From positions 1 through 64,000 of the forward strand of contig NZ_ANAH02000028.1 of assembly GCF_000335475.2 (NCBI RefSeq): a stretch of DNA of 64,000 nt, in the 5' to 3' direction. This stretch comes from Cystobacter fuscus DSM 2262. Its GTDB lineage: Bacteria > Myxococcota > Myxococcia > Myxococcales > Myxococcaceae. The position numbers and the translations under genes were made by a program. The number at the start of each line of letters is the position of its first letter. The stretch's first letter is position 1. Of the stretch, positions 24,255-37,079 are shown in pieces. The notes below the pieces were generated by a model that ran no database searches, was not told where the DNA came from, and saw only the letters and a list, made by a program, of their open reading frames with translations.

Positions 24255-26014
24255 GCCTCTCCCTCTTTCAATCCGAGCTGCGCACCGGGCAGGATGTGGT
24301 GAATACCCGGCAGCGGGGCCGCCATATCGCCCAGGTGCTCGGCTTCGAGGGGCAGGATCAGGTGCGTATCGCCACGGCCATCTCCGAGGTGGCCCGGCTC
24401 GCGGCCTCCCAGGCCAACGGCCATATCGAGTTCCTCCTGGAGGAGTCGCAGTCGCCCGCCCTGCTCGTGCTCGTCCGGGCTCCCTCGTCCACCGAGGGGC
24501 TCGTGTCGGGAGTGCCCCCGGCGGCGCCACGGCCCGGTCCCGCGCTCGCCCCCGCGCAGCGCTTGATGGATCGGGTGTCCTTGCGCATGGAGGGGGAGGG
24601 CTGGCTGGTGCTGGAGCTGGCCCATCGCCTGCCGCGTGCCGCGCCTCCCGCGCTCGTGTTGCAGTCGCTGCGCTCCGAGCTGGAGCGGCAGCGGCGCTCC
24701 AACGCCGTGGACGAGCTGTCGCGGCAGAACGAGGAGCTCTTGCGCACGCTGGAGGAGCTCCACGCGCGCAAGGCCGAGGTGGATCGGCTCAACCGGGAGC
24801 TGGAGGAGACCAACCGTGGCGTCGTGGCGCTCTACGCCGAGCTGGAGGAGAAGGCCGAGGCGCTGCGCCGCGCGTCGGACATGAAGACGCGCTTCATCTC
24901 CAACGTGAGCCACGAGCTGCGCACGCCCATCAGCTCCGTCGTCAACCTGTCGCGGCTGCTGCTGGACCGGCTGGACGGGCCGCTCAACGACGAGCAGGAA
25001 AAGCAGGTCACCTTCATCCGCAAGTCCGGCGAGGCCCTGCAGGAGCTCATCGACGACCTGCTCGACCTGGCGAAGATCGAGTCCGGCCGCTCGGAGGTTC
25101 TCCCCACGCGCTTCTCCGTGGGGGAGCTGTTCGGCTCGCTGCGCGGGATGCTGCGCCCCCTGAAGGTGAACGAGGGCGTGGCGCTCGTCTTCGACGAGCC
25201 CAAGGGCCTGCCGGAGCTGCACACCGACGAGCGCAAGCTGTCGCAGATCCTCCGCAACCTCATCTCCAATGCCCTCAAGTTCACCCCGCGGGGCGAGGTG
25301 CGGGTGTCGGCGGCGCCAGGTCCTCGCGGCACCGTGGAGTTCTCGGTGAGCGACACCGGCGTGGGCATCGCGCCCGAGGACCAGGAGCGCATCTTCGAGG
25401 AGTTCGTGCAGGTGGAGGGCCCGCACCAGCAGGGCGTCAAGGGCACGGGGCTCGGTCTGCCCCTGTCGCGGCGTCTGGCGGAGCTGTTGGGGGGCTCGCT
25501 CCTCGTGGAGAGCCAGAAGGGCCAGGGCAGCACCTTCCGGGCCTGGGTGGCGCTCGACTACACCCAGCGGCAGAAGCCCCTGGGGGATGACGAGCCGGTG
25601 GAGCCCGAGGAACCGCGGGACGCGTCGCGTCCGCGCACCGTGCTGCTCGTGGACGATGACGAGGTGGTGCGCTACCTGCTCAAGCGCCTGCTGGCGGACG
25701 CCTCGCTGCAGTTCCGCGAGGCCACCACGGGCGTGGAGGGCGTGCGTCTGGCCAACCAGCTCCACCCTTCCGCCATCGTGTTGGACCTGTCGCTGCCGGG
25801 GATGGATGGCTTCGAGGTCCTGGAGACGCTGCGGCGCGAGCGCACCACGCGCGACATCCCCGTCATCATCCACACCAGCCGTTCGTTGACCGAGCAGGAG
25901 CGTGGACGCCTGCTCCCCCACGTCATGGGTATCCTCTCCAAGAGCGGACTCACCCGGGACGCCGCGTTCGACCTTCTGCAACGTGCCCTGTCCGGCCCGG
26001 AACGGCGGTCCTGA
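24251..26014 (+). CDS. Hybrid histidine kinase with N-terminal RsbT-like module and REC
   Basis: 587 residues, cytoplasmic (no transmembrane segment). Residues ~1-130: a GHKL-like module resembling RsbT (RGRHIAQVLGFEGQDQ, ISEVARLAASQANG), but the N-box Asn is missing (SEVARL instead of ExxRN) and no G boxes are seen, so it is degenerate. Coiled coil ~145-210 (LDELSRQNEELLRTLEELHARKAEV...). HisKA with SHELRTP, HATPase with NLISNALKFTP, DTGVGI and GTGLGL, and C-terminal REC (LLVDDDEVV, phospho-Asp in IVLDLSLPGMDG). TTG start, coupled by a 4-nt overlap to the phosphatase; the longer upstream frame is the shadow of that gene. The next gene starts 21 nt after. Confidence 0.85.
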   Translation: MSLSLFQSELRTGQDVVNTRQRGRHIAQVLGFEGQDQVRIATAISEVARLAASQANGHIEFLLEESQSPALLVLVRAPSSTEGLVSGVPPAAPRPGPALAPAQRLMDRVSLRMEGEGWLVLELAHRLPRAAPPALVLQSLRSELERQRRSNAVDELSRQNEELLRTLEELHARKAEVDRLNRELEETNRGVVALYAELEEKAEALRRASDMKTRFISNVSHELRTPISSVVNLSRLLLDRLDGPLNDEQEKQVTFIRKSGEALQELIDDLLDLAKIESGRSEVLPTRFSVGELFGSLRGMLRPLKVNEGVALVFDEPKGLPELHTDERKLSQILRNLISNALKFTPRGEVRVSAAPGPRGTVEFSVSDTGVGIAPEDQERIFEEFVQVEGPHQQGVKGTGLGLPLSRRLAELLGGSLLVESQKGQGSTFRAWVALDYTQRQKPLGDDEPVEPEEPRDASRPRTVLLVDDDEVVRYLLKRLLADASLQFREATTGVEGVRLANQLHPSAIVLDLSLPGMDGFEVLETLRRERTTRDIPVIIHTSRSLTEQERGRLLPHVMGILSKSGLTRDAAFDLLQRALSGPERRS

Positions 26015-26035
26015 CGCCTCTCTGGAGATCGCCTC

Positions 26036-27949
26036 GTGCCTCACCGCGAACCCATCCTGCTCAACATCAACGACAACGAAGCGAATCGGTACGCGGTGAC
26101 GCGCATCCTGCGCGCGTCGGGCTTCCAGGTCGCCGAGGGGGGCACGGGCTCCGAGGCCCTCCATCTCGCCGCCGAGCTGCGCCCGGACCTCATCATCCTC
26201 GACGTGAAGCTGCCGGACATCAACGGCATCGAGGTGTGCCGGCGGCTCAAGTCGGATCCCCACACGTCCAACATCGTCGTGATGCACCTGTCGGCCAACT
26301 ACATCCGCACCGAGAACAAGGTGGAGGGGTTGGAGAGCGGCGCGGATGGCTACCTGACGCAGCCGGTGGACACCGCGGAGCTGCTGGCCACGGTGCGCTC
26401 GCTGTTGCGCCTGCGCCGGGCCGAGGAGGACGCGCGCAGCGCGGCCGTGCAGTGGAAGACGACCTTCGACTCGCTGGGCGATGGCGTGTGTCTGCTGGAT
26501 GGGCGGGGCCGGGTGATGCGCGCCAACCGCTCCTTCGAGTCGCTGTTCGGCGGGAGCGAGGCGGCGGTGCTCGGCCAGTCCTTCGCGGCGCTGATGCGAG
26601 AGGCGGCGAGTGGCGAGGCGCTGCCCGCGAGCTGTGGCGAGGCGTTGGACTGCCGCGAGGAGGCCACGGTGTGCCTGGGCTCGCGCTGGTACCGCGTGGC
26701 GGCCAACCCCGTGGAGGGTGATGCGGGCCAGGTGACGGGCGCGGTACGCATCCTCACGGACATCACGCCCCACCGGCAGCTCCAGGAGGAGCTGCGCCAG
26801 CGCGCCGCGGAGCTGGCGGAGGCGGACCGGCGCAAGGACGAGTTCCTCGCGATGCTGGCGCACGAGCTGCGCAATCCCCTGTCCGCCATCGTCAACTCCC
26901 TGCACCTGGCCGAGGCCACCCAGCCCCAGGGCGCCGAGTCCCGGGCCATGCGGGTGTTGGCGCGGCAGAGCCAGCACATGGCGCGCATGGTGGATGACCT
27001 GCTGGACGTGTCGCGCTTCAACCGCGGCCACATCGAGCTGCGGCGCGCGTTGGTGGACCTGCGCCAGGTGGTGCAGCACGGCGTGGAGGCGCGCCGTCAG
27101 TCGCTGCTGGACAAGGGGTTGCACCTGGAGCTGACGCTGCCGGCCGAGGCGCTGTGGCTGGAGGGAGACGCCACGCGGCTGGAGCAGGTGGTGTCCAACC
27201 TGCTGGACAACGCGCGCAAGTACACCCCGGTGGGCGGCCACGTCTTCGTCGGTGTGACGGTGGAGCAGCAGGCCCAGGAGCGCCAGGTGGTGCTGCGCGT
27301 GAAGGACACGGGCATCGGCATGAGCGCGGAGCTCCAGTCCCGGGTGTTCGAGCTCTTCGTGCAGGGCGAGCAGCAGTTGGATCGCTCCCGCGGGGGCCTG
27401 GGCATCGGGTTGACCCTGGTGCGGCGTCTGGTGGAGCTGCATGGGGGCAGGGTCCGGGCGTACAGCGAGGGCGAGGGCAAGGGCAGCGAGCTCATGGTGA
27501 CGCTGCCGCTGGCGGCACAGGTGGTGGCCTCCTTGCCCGTCGAGACGCGGATCGCTCCCCCCGAGACGAGCGCGGCGCGGCGGGTGTTGCTGGTGGAGGA
27601 CAACGAGGACACGCGCGAGGTGCTGCGCGAGCTGCTGGAGATGTGGGGCCACGAGGTGGCGGTGGCCGAGGACGGCTTCCGGGGCGTGGAGCGCTTCCCC
27701 GCGCTGCGGCCGCACGTGGCCCTGGTGGACCTGGGCCTGCCGGGCATGGACGGGTTCCAGGTGGCGCGCAGGATCCGCGAGAGCGAGGGCGGCCAGGACG
27801 TCTACCTCGTGGCGCTCACGGGCTACAGCGGCGAGCACCGTTCACGCGCGGTGGAGGCGGGCTTCGACCTGCACGTGGTGAAGCCGGTGAAACCGGACGA
27901 ACTGGAGCGGCTGCTCAACCAGCTCCCGGCGCGCAAGTCCAGGGCCTGA
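26036..27949 (+). CDS. REC-PAS-HisKA-HATPase-REC hybrid histidine kinase
   Basis: 637 residues, cytoplasmic. First REC ~6-120: LLNINDNEANRY acidic pocket (one acid replaced by Asn) and phospho-Asp in IILDVKLPDING. PAS ~145-245 (FDSLGDGVCLLDGRGRVMRANRS). HisKA with AHELRNPLSA, HATPase with VSNLLDNARKYTP, DTGIGM and GGLGIGLTL. Second REC ~520-630: LLVEDNEDTR and phospho-Asp in VALVDLGLPGMDG, with VKPVKPDEL at its end. GTG start, GGAG 8 nt upstream. Last gene of the stressosome block, so it probably acts on the same pathway; no partner output protein was identified. Confidence 0.9.
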   Translation: MPHREPILLNINDNEANRYAVTRILRASGFQVAEGGTGSEALHLAAELRPDLIILDVKLPDINGIEVCRRLKSDPHTSNIVVMHLSANYIRTENKVEGLESGADGYLTQPVDTAELLATVRSLLRLRRAEEDARSAAVQWKTTFDSLGDGVCLLDGRGRVMRANRSFESLFGGSEAAVLGQSFAALMREAASGEALPASCGEALDCREEATVCLGSRWYRVAANPVEGDAGQVTGAVRILTDITPHRQLQEELRQRAAELAEADRRKDEFLAMLAHELRNPLSAIVNSLHLAEATQPQGAESRAMRVLARQSQHMARMVDDLLDVSRFNRGHIELRRALVDLRQVVQHGVEARRQSLLDKGLHLELTLPAEALWLEGDATRLEQVVSNLLDNARKYTPVGGHVFVGVTVEQQAQERQVVLRVKDTGIGMSAELQSRVFELFVQGEQQLDRSRGGLGIGLTLVRRLVELHGGRVRAYSEGEGKGSELMVTLPLAAQVVASLPVETRIAPPETSAARRVLLVEDNEDTREVLRELLEMWGHEVAVAEDGFRGVERFPALRPHVALVDLGLPGMDGFQVARRIRESEGGQDVYLVALTGYSGEHRSRAVEAGFDLHVVKPVKPDELERLLNQLPARKSRA

Positions 27950-28005
27950 GCCTCCCGCCGATTGGCCATGCCCCCCACGGCCCGACCTGCGCTATGTGGA
28001 GGGCC

Positions 28006-28398
28006 ATGGCGATCGAGACGGAATCGGGAGTGACGCTCCCCTTCGAACGTTTCTGGGACTGGATCCTGGATCACACCAACTGCCTCCTCAGTGTCGGCAC
28101 GGAGGAGTCCTGGCTGTACGACACCGAGGCGCTCCACTGGGTGTTGTTCTCGGAGGACAACGGCACGCCCGTGGTGCAGCTCATCATGGGCAAGCGCCTG
28201 GTGGGCGAGATGGTGCTCGACACCACGGACTTGATGCACGTGCAGGTGCTGGCGGACCCGGAGAACGTGGACCGGGGCTACTTCCTCTTCAAGGTGCTCG
28301 GCGGGACCAAGTCCGCGCCGCGCGTGCGCTACACCTTCCAGCTCACCCACGGGCTGGAGAACATGCCCACCCAGCACGTGGCCGGGCTCAAGCACTGA
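28006..28398 (+). CDS. Conserved-looking small hypothetical protein
   Basis: 130 residues; family not recognised. It has mixed alpha/beta character with several Trp (FERFWDWILDHTNC near the N-terminus, LHWVLFSEDNG). No signal peptide or membrane helix. ATG 28006 preceded by GGAGG. It starts 56 nt after the hybrid kinase in the same direction, so it may be read from the same transcript, but the spacing is larger than within the stressosome block. A terminator hairpin follows it. Confidence 0.65.
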   Translation: MAIETESGVTLPFERFWDWILDHTNCLLSVGTEESWLYDTEALHWVLFSEDNGTPVVQLIMGKRLVGEMVLDTTDLMHVQVLADPENVDRGYFLFKVLGGTKSAPRVRYTFQLTHGLENMPTQHVAGLKH

Positions 28399-28419
28399 CG
28401 TCCCTGACGTCACTCTCGA

Positions 28420-28443
28420 GGGGCCCTCCCGGCGGAGGGCCCC
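28420..28443. terminator. Bidirectional hairpin between convergent genes
   Basis: GGGGCCCTCC (28420-28429), loop CGGC, GGAGGGCCCC (28434-28443): a perfect 10-bp GC stem in the 52-nt gap between convergent genes ending at 28398 and 28451. No clear U-tract on either side. Confidence 0.6.
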
Positions 28444-28450
28444 GGGCCGC

Positions 28451-30079
<1,629 letters not shown>

Positions 30080-30314
30080 CGTGGGCCTTCTCCAAGATGG
30101 GGGGCGGGGCCGCTGGGGCCCGGGTTGCCATGCCCTGATTGTCCACCGGGTGCTACCCCTCCGGGGGACGGGCGCGGACGCGCCGAGAACCTGCCCTCAT
30201 GCGAGTCACGAGCGATTGTAGCGCCAGGCCGGGGCTCCTGGCTCGCCCGAGTGCCGGGGAAGCGCGCCTCTGGGGCCCACCCGGACGCGGAGCTCCCTGG
30301 TAGCATCCGCCGCC

Positions 30315-32009
30315 ATGATCCGGTCCTTCTCGAAGTTCCTCCCCCCCCTGGCCGTCGCGGCGGGGCTGGCGGCGCCCGCGGCCCTCGCCTGTACCAGCCT
30401 GCTGGTGAGCAAGGGGGCCTCGGCCGACGGCTCCACCTTCATCACCTACGCGGCGGACTCGCACGAGCTGTATGGCGAGCTGTATTACACCCCGGCGCGC
30501 CGCAACGCGCCCGGCGCCTGGCGCGACATCTTCGAGTGGGACACGGGCAAGTTCCTCGGCCGCATCAAGGAAATCCCCGTCACCTACTCGGTGGTGGGCA
30601 ACATGAACGAGCACCAGCTCTCCATCAGTGAGTCCACCTTCACCGGGCGTAAGGAGCTGGAGGAGCCCGCGGGCATCATCGACTACGGCTCGCTCATCTA
30701 CACGGCGCTGGAGCGCGCGAAGACGGCCCGGGAGGCCATCCAGGTGATGACGGACCTGGTGGCCGAGTACGGCTACGCCTCCACGGGCGAGTCCTTCTCC
30801 ATCGCGGATCCCAAGGAGGCGTGGATCCTCGAGATGATTGGCAAGGGCGCGGGGCAGAAGGGCGCGGTGTGGGTGGCCCGGCGGTTGCCCGAGGGGACCA
30901 TTTCGGCGCACGCCAACCAGGCGCGCATCCGCCAGTTTCCGCTCAACGATTCCGCCAACGCCCTGTACTCCAAGGACGTCATCTCCTTCGCGCGCGAGAA
31001 GGGCTGGTTCAGCGGGGCGGACAAGGACTTCAGCTTCGCGGACACCTACCACCCGCTCGACTTCGGCGGCATCCGCTTCGCCGAGGGGCGCGTGTGGAGC
31101 ATCTTCCGCCGCGCGGCGCCGTCGCTCGGGCTGGGGGTGGAGTACGCGGACGGCTCGCAGCCCGACAAGCGGCTGCCCCTGTGGGTGAAGCCGGACCGCA
31201 AGCTGTCGGTGCAGGACGTGATGGGGCTGATGCGCGACCACTTCGAGGGCACGCCGCTGGACATGTCCAAGGACGTGGGAGCGGGGCCCTACGCGGTGCC
31301 CTACCGCTGGCGGCCGATGACGTGGAAGGTGGATGGCAAGGAGTACGTCCACGAGCGCGCCATCTCCACGCAGCAGACGGGCTTCTCGTTCGTGGCGCAG
31401 ATGCGCTCGTGGATGCCGTCGCCGGTGGGCGGGGTGCTGTGGTTCGGCATGGATGACACCTTCACCACCGTCTACACGCCGATGTACGCGGGCGTGCGCC
31501 GCGCGCCGGCCAACTTCGCCCAGGGTGTGGCCAGCCGGGGCCAGTTCTCCTGGGACTCCTCCTTCTGGGTGTTCAACTGGGTGTCCAACCAGGCCTATGG
31601 GCGCTGGAGCGACATGATCGTCGACGTGCGCAAGGCGCAGGGCGAGCTGGAGGGCCAGTTCCTCGCGGACCAGGGCGACATCGAGAAGGCGGCGCTGGAG
31701 CTGTACAAGAGCTCGCCCGAGCAGGCGCGGGCCTATCTCACCGACTACTCCTCCCAGCAGGGCGCCAAGGTGCACACCCGCTGGCGCAAGCTGGGCGAGC
31801 AGCTGCTGGTGAAGTACATCGACGGCAACGTGCGTGACGAAGCGGGCAAGGTGAACCATCCCAAGTACCCGGACTCGTGGTACCGGACCATCGTGCGGGA
31901 CGCGGGCCCCAAGCTGGCGGTTCCCGAGACCCCCGCTCCCGCGGCACCGGACGTCAAGCCCCCGGTCTCCGCCCCCCAGTCGAAGCCCCCGGTCGCTCCT
32001 GCCCCCTGA
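30315..32009 (+). CDS. Secreted C69-family dipeptidase
   Basis: 564 residues. Signal peptide, then the Ntn-hydrolase nucleophile: AALA|CTSLLVSKGAS, so the mature enzyme starts at Cys26 (family rule: cleavage exposes an N-terminal Cys). Family features: VVGNMNEHQLSISEST, AREAIQVMTDLVAEYGYASTGESFSIAD, PLGGVLWFGMDD-type (SPVGGVLWFGMDDT) late segment. It cleaves dipeptides with broad specificity, here in the periplasm or outside the cell. The last ~45 residues are a Pro/Ala/Val-rich tail, which is unusual. It is divergent from fumarase by 235 nt and followed after 31 nt by a PP2C gene. Confidence 0.92.
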   Translation: MIRSFSKFLPPLAVAAGLAAPAALACTSLLVSKGASADGSTFITYAADSHELYGELYYTPARRNAPGAWRDIFEWDTGKFLGRIKEIPVTYSVVGNMNEHQLSISESTFTGRKELEEPAGIIDYGSLIYTALERAKTAREAIQVMTDLVAEYGYASTGESFSIADPKEAWILEMIGKGAGQKGAVWVARRLPEGTISAHANQARIRQFPLNDSANALYSKDVISFAREKGWFSGADKDFSFADTYHPLDFGGIRFAEGRVWSIFRRAAPSLGLGVEYADGSQPDKRLPLWVKPDRKLSVQDVMGLMRDHFEGTPLDMSKDVGAGPYAVPYRWRPMTWKVDGKEYVHERAISTQQTGFSFVAQMRSWMPSPVGGVLWFGMDDTFTTVYTPMYAGVRRAPANFAQGVASRGQFSWDSSFWVFNWVSNQAYGRWSDMIVDVRKAQGELEGQFLADQGDIEKAALELYKSSPEQARAYLTDYSSQQGAKVHTRWRKLGEQLLVKYIDGNVRDEAGKVNHPKYPDSWYRTIVRDAGPKLAVPETPAPAAPDVKPPVSAPQSKPPVAPAP

Positions 32010-32040
32010 GGGGCGTCATCTCGTCTAAAAGGCATTCTCA

Positions 32041-32787
32041 ATGCCCGTCACACCACGAATCGACAGTGGCGCCGCGACCCACATCGGCCGCCGCTCGAAC
32101 AACGAGGACTCCTTCTGTCAGCGGCCCGACCTGGGCTTCTTCGCGGTCGCCGATGGCCTGGGTGGCCACGAGGGCGGGGAAGTGGCCAGCCAGCTCTTGC
32201 TGCGCACGGTGACGGAGTTCCTGGACTCACGGGAGGATGCCACGGCCCCGCTCGAGGCCGAGACCCCCGAGCAGATGCTGCTCCACGGGGTGCGGCTGGC
32301 GCACGAGGAGGTGCGGGGCCAGCAGCGCGGCAAGCTGTCCATGATGGCCTCGACGCTCACCGGGGTGCTGCTGCTCGAGGACGAGGCGGTGGTGTGCAAC
32401 ATCGGCGACAGCCGCACCTTCCTGGTGCGCGACGGGGCGGTGCGGCGGCTCACGCGCGACCACACGGTCATCGCGGAGATGGAGGCGGCGGGGCTCGACA
32501 CGAAGACGCCGTTCGCGTTGCGTCACCGCAACTCGCTCACGGGCGCGGTGGGCATGGAGGACAGCGTGGAGCCGGACTGCGGCCGGGTGCCGCTGAGCTC
32601 CGGCGACGTGCTGCTCCTGTGCAGTGATGGACTGTACGAGCTCGTGCCGCCGGAGATGATGGTCGAGCTGCTCGCCCAGGGCGGCTCGGCGCAGGAGATC
32701 GCCGAGCGGCTCGTGGCCCGGGCCTATGAGCGGGGCGGCACGGACAACATCACGGGCATCGTGCTCCGGGTGTTGGACAACGGCTAG
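32041..32787 (+). CDS. PP2C-family Ser/Thr phosphatase
   Basis: 248 residues, bacterial PstP/Stp-type minimal PP2C domain. All metal-binding motifs are present: RSNNEDSF (start), VADGLGGHEGGEVAS, NIGDSRTFLVRDG, LCSDGLYE and GTDNITGIVLRV (DNxT). It is cytoplasmic, with no membrane helix. It is a natural counterpart of the many Ser/Thr kinases in the genome (two are in this window), but a specific target cannot be named. It follows the dipeptidase gene by 31 nt and probably shares its transcript. Confidence 0.93.
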   Translation: MPVTPRIDSGAATHIGRRSNNEDSFCQRPDLGFFAVADGLGGHEGGEVASQLLLRTVTEFLDSREDATAPLEAETPEQMLLHGVRLAHEEVRGQQRGKLSMMASTLTGVLLLEDEAVVCNIGDSRTFLVRDGAVRRLTRDHTVIAEMEAAGLDTKTPFALRHRNSLTGAVGMEDSVEPDCGRVPLSSGDVLLLCSDGLYELVPPEMMVELLAQGGSAQEIAERLVARAYERGGTDNITGIVLRVLDNG

Positions 32788-32801
32788 ACGTTCGACGCGC
32801 G

Positions 32802-33152
32802 CTACTCGGTCGCCTTTGGGTGCTTCGTTGATGCGAGCACGAGGATCACCCTCCTGTGCGCATCATCGATGCAGTACCAGATGCGCCCACCGCTGGTGAC
32901 CTCGAACTGCCACTGCTCGAGCGTCTCTCCAGCAACCTTGCGCGAGGCGAGTGAGCCTTTCAGCCGGTGCTGACGACCGGGCCGGGATGAGTCACGCGGA
33001 TTCTTGACGATCGCATCGTAGGCATCCCGGGTGGCTCCAGGTGCCTGCGCGCAAAGGTCATTCCACCCGTCCACCGCGTCGCTATCGCCGAAGCGAATGT
33101 CCCACTCGTCACTCCTGGGCGGTGGGGCAACACGATCTCCCCTCTTTGGCAT
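32802..33152 (-). CDS. RelE/ParE-like toxin of a toxin-antitoxin pair
   Basis: 116 residues. The C-terminal half resembles RelE/ParE-type toxins: PGRQHRLKGSLASRKVAGETLEQWQFEV (short pieces), then GGRIWYCIDDAHRRVILVLASTKHPKATE with the beta-strand core and basic residues. The N-terminal ~45 residues are longer than usual for the family (WDIRFGDSDAVDGWNDLC...). It starts 3 nt after the antitoxin gene stops, so the two are co-translated. Probably cuts mRNA at the ribosome or acts on gyrase; the substrate cannot be decided. A horizontally acquired origin is likely. Confidence 0.72.
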   Translation of the reverse strand: MPKRGDRVAPPPRSDEWDIRFGDSDAVDGWNDLCAQAPGATRDAYDAIVKNPRDSSRPGRQHRLKGSLASRKVAGETLEQWQFEVTSGGRIWYCIDDAHRRVILVLASTKHPKATE

Positions 33153-33155
33153 CGC

Positions 33156-33611
33156 CTACCGACCTGGGCGGGGTACACGACCGCCCACTGCTTTCACGGG
33201 CCGTTTCAACGCTGGGGCAACACCGTCCGCGTATGCAGCCGCGGTGTTCTTCCACTCCTCGAGGAGCCGTCCGAGTGCGGTGAAATCACCGAGGTCGGCA
33301 CACGCCTCCAAGTGGTCGATGAATTCCGTGACGAACGCGAGCCGGTCTTCCTCGGGAAGGAAGCGCGTCCAGGGAAGGCGGTTCGTGACACTCCGGTCGG
33401 GTCCCCGGATGGGGGCGGTGGATGGGTCGGCCCTCAAGAGCCGCACCGCATCGATAATCGCTTGCCGCGTGTTGGCATCCCTGGACTCCCGAGAGAGACG
33501 GAGGGCCTCGCCATCACGACGCTTCAGGAGGACGTCGCCCTTTTCGAGCATCGGTTCGACGCGCGTTGGCTCTCGAAGGAAAGCGCTCCAGGTCAGCTCA
33601 TGGGTCGCCAT
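33156..33611 (-). CDS. Phd-type antitoxin, elongated
   Basis: 151 residues. The N-terminus (SAFLREPTRVEPMLEKGDVLLKRRDGEALRLSRES) matches the prevent-host-death-type DNA-binding module (DVxLxRRDGE pattern), then a longer C-terminal helical part (~60 residues) that should bind the toxin. It lies immediately upstream of the toxin (gap 3 nt), the normal antitoxin-first order with autorepression. Phd antitoxins are usually ~80-100 residues, so the tail is extra. A related Phd form is known from actinobacteria (recalled, not checked). Confidence 0.7.
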   Translation of the reverse strand: MATHELTWSAFLREPTRVEPMLEKGDVLLKRRDGEALRLSRESRDANTRQAIIDAVRLLRADPSTAPIRGPDRSVTNRLPWTRFLPEEDRLAFVTEFIDHLEACADLGDFTALGRLLEEWKNTAAAYADGVAPALKRPVKAVGGRVPRPGR

Positions 33612-33718
33612 GCGGAAACAATGCAGAACAAGTTCAGAAGTTTCAACCCCCTCTGCCTGTCCGTCTGCTCATCGGGGCCCTCGGGTTGGCCAGTCAACCC
33701 GAGGGCTTGCCTGAGGGC

Positions 33719-36094
<2,376 letters not shown>

Positions 36095-36312
36095 GCGCTC
36101 CTCCTCGCGGGTCCGGGACAGGGACGACGACGGACCCAGGGGGCTGGGAGTCTACCGCTCCCCGCGTGGCGCGAAGGGGCTTGCCCGCCTGGCTGCCAGG
36201 AGCGGTTTCCCTGTCCATCAGCGGGTCTTCACCGAGGGACGGCTGTGCGCCGGCGGGGGAAGGACTAATCTGGGAGGTAGTGCGAGCGGGTTGACCTCAC
36301 GAGGAGGGTGGG

Positions 36313-37017
36313 ATGGAACGGCATTCCCTGCATGGCTGGGACCTGACGCCGACCCAGGCGGTGGCGCTGCAGCGGGAGTTGAAGGAGCGCGTGGTGTTGC
36401 GCCCGCCGAGGGGGTGGAAGGTGGAGCGGGTGGCGGGGGCGGACATCTCCATGAGCCGGGGGGAGGACTGGGCGTCCGGGGGCTTCGTGGTGCTGGACGC
36501 GGAGACCCGGGAGCCCGTGGCCCGGGCGAGCGCGGTGACGCGGCTGGGCTTTCCCTACGTGCCGGGGCTGCTGTCCTTCCGGGAGCTGCCCGTGCTGATG
36601 GAGGCGTGGGCTCGGCTGGAGGTGCGGCCGGATGTGATTATCTTCGATGGCCAGGGCACGGCGCACCCCCGGCGCCTGGGGCTGGCGTGTCACGGGGGCC
36701 TGTTGTTTGGGGTGCCGTCCATCGGCTGCGCCAAGTCCCTGCTGGTGGGCAAGCACGGGCCGCTGGGGGAGGAGCGCGGCGCGGTGGCGGACATCCTCCA
36801 CCAGGGCGAGGTGGTGGGCCGGGCGGTGCGCACGCGGCGCGGCGTGTTGCCCGTCTACGTATCGCCGGGGCACCTGATGGATCTGCCCACGGCGGTGGAG
36901 TGGGTGTTGAGGATGACGTCGCGCTACCGGGAGCCGGAGACGACGCGGCACGCGCACCGGCTGGTGAACGAGGTGCGGCGCGAGGCGCTCGCGGCGCGGG
37001 CGTCCTCGCGCGAGTGA
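36313..37017 (+). CDS. nfi: Endonuclease V
   Basis: 234 residues, the length of Nfi. It nicks DNA 3' of deaminated bases (inosine) to start repair. Key elements: RVAGADISMSRG (catalytic Asp in the first strand), YVPGLLSFRELPVLMEAW, VIIFDGQGTAHPRRLGLACHGGLLFGVPSIGCAKSLLVG (second Asp plus the conserved GCAKS) and SPGHLMDLPTAVEWV. ATG with AGGAGGG upstream. Deletion-bearing fragments of this gene's sequence reappear at 45880-45964 (separate entry). The C-terminal ~15 residues are Arg/Ala-rich. Confidence 0.94.
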   Translation: MERHSLHGWDLTPTQAVALQRELKERVVLRPPRGWKVERVAGADISMSRGEDWASGGFVVLDAETREPVARASAVTRLGFPYVPGLLSFRELPVLMEAWARLEVRPDVIIFDGQGTAHPRRLGLACHGGLLFGVPSIGCAKSLLVGKHGPLGEERGAVADILHQGEVVGRAVRTRRGVLPVYVSPGHLMDLPTAVEWVLRMTSRYREPETTRHAHRLVNEVRREALAARASSRE

Positions 37018-37079
37018 GATCACCTGGAAGTGACCTGGAGGTGGGGCGGTGCTTCGGCGCGGGTCCGGACTGGGGGCCA

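Noticed and set aside
24176-27838. A 1220-residue open frame on the minus strand across the two hybrid kinases.
   Set aside because: The plus strand has HisKA, HATPase and REC motifs. The minus reading is low-complexity (His/Gln/Arg/Leu-rich) and has no RBS.
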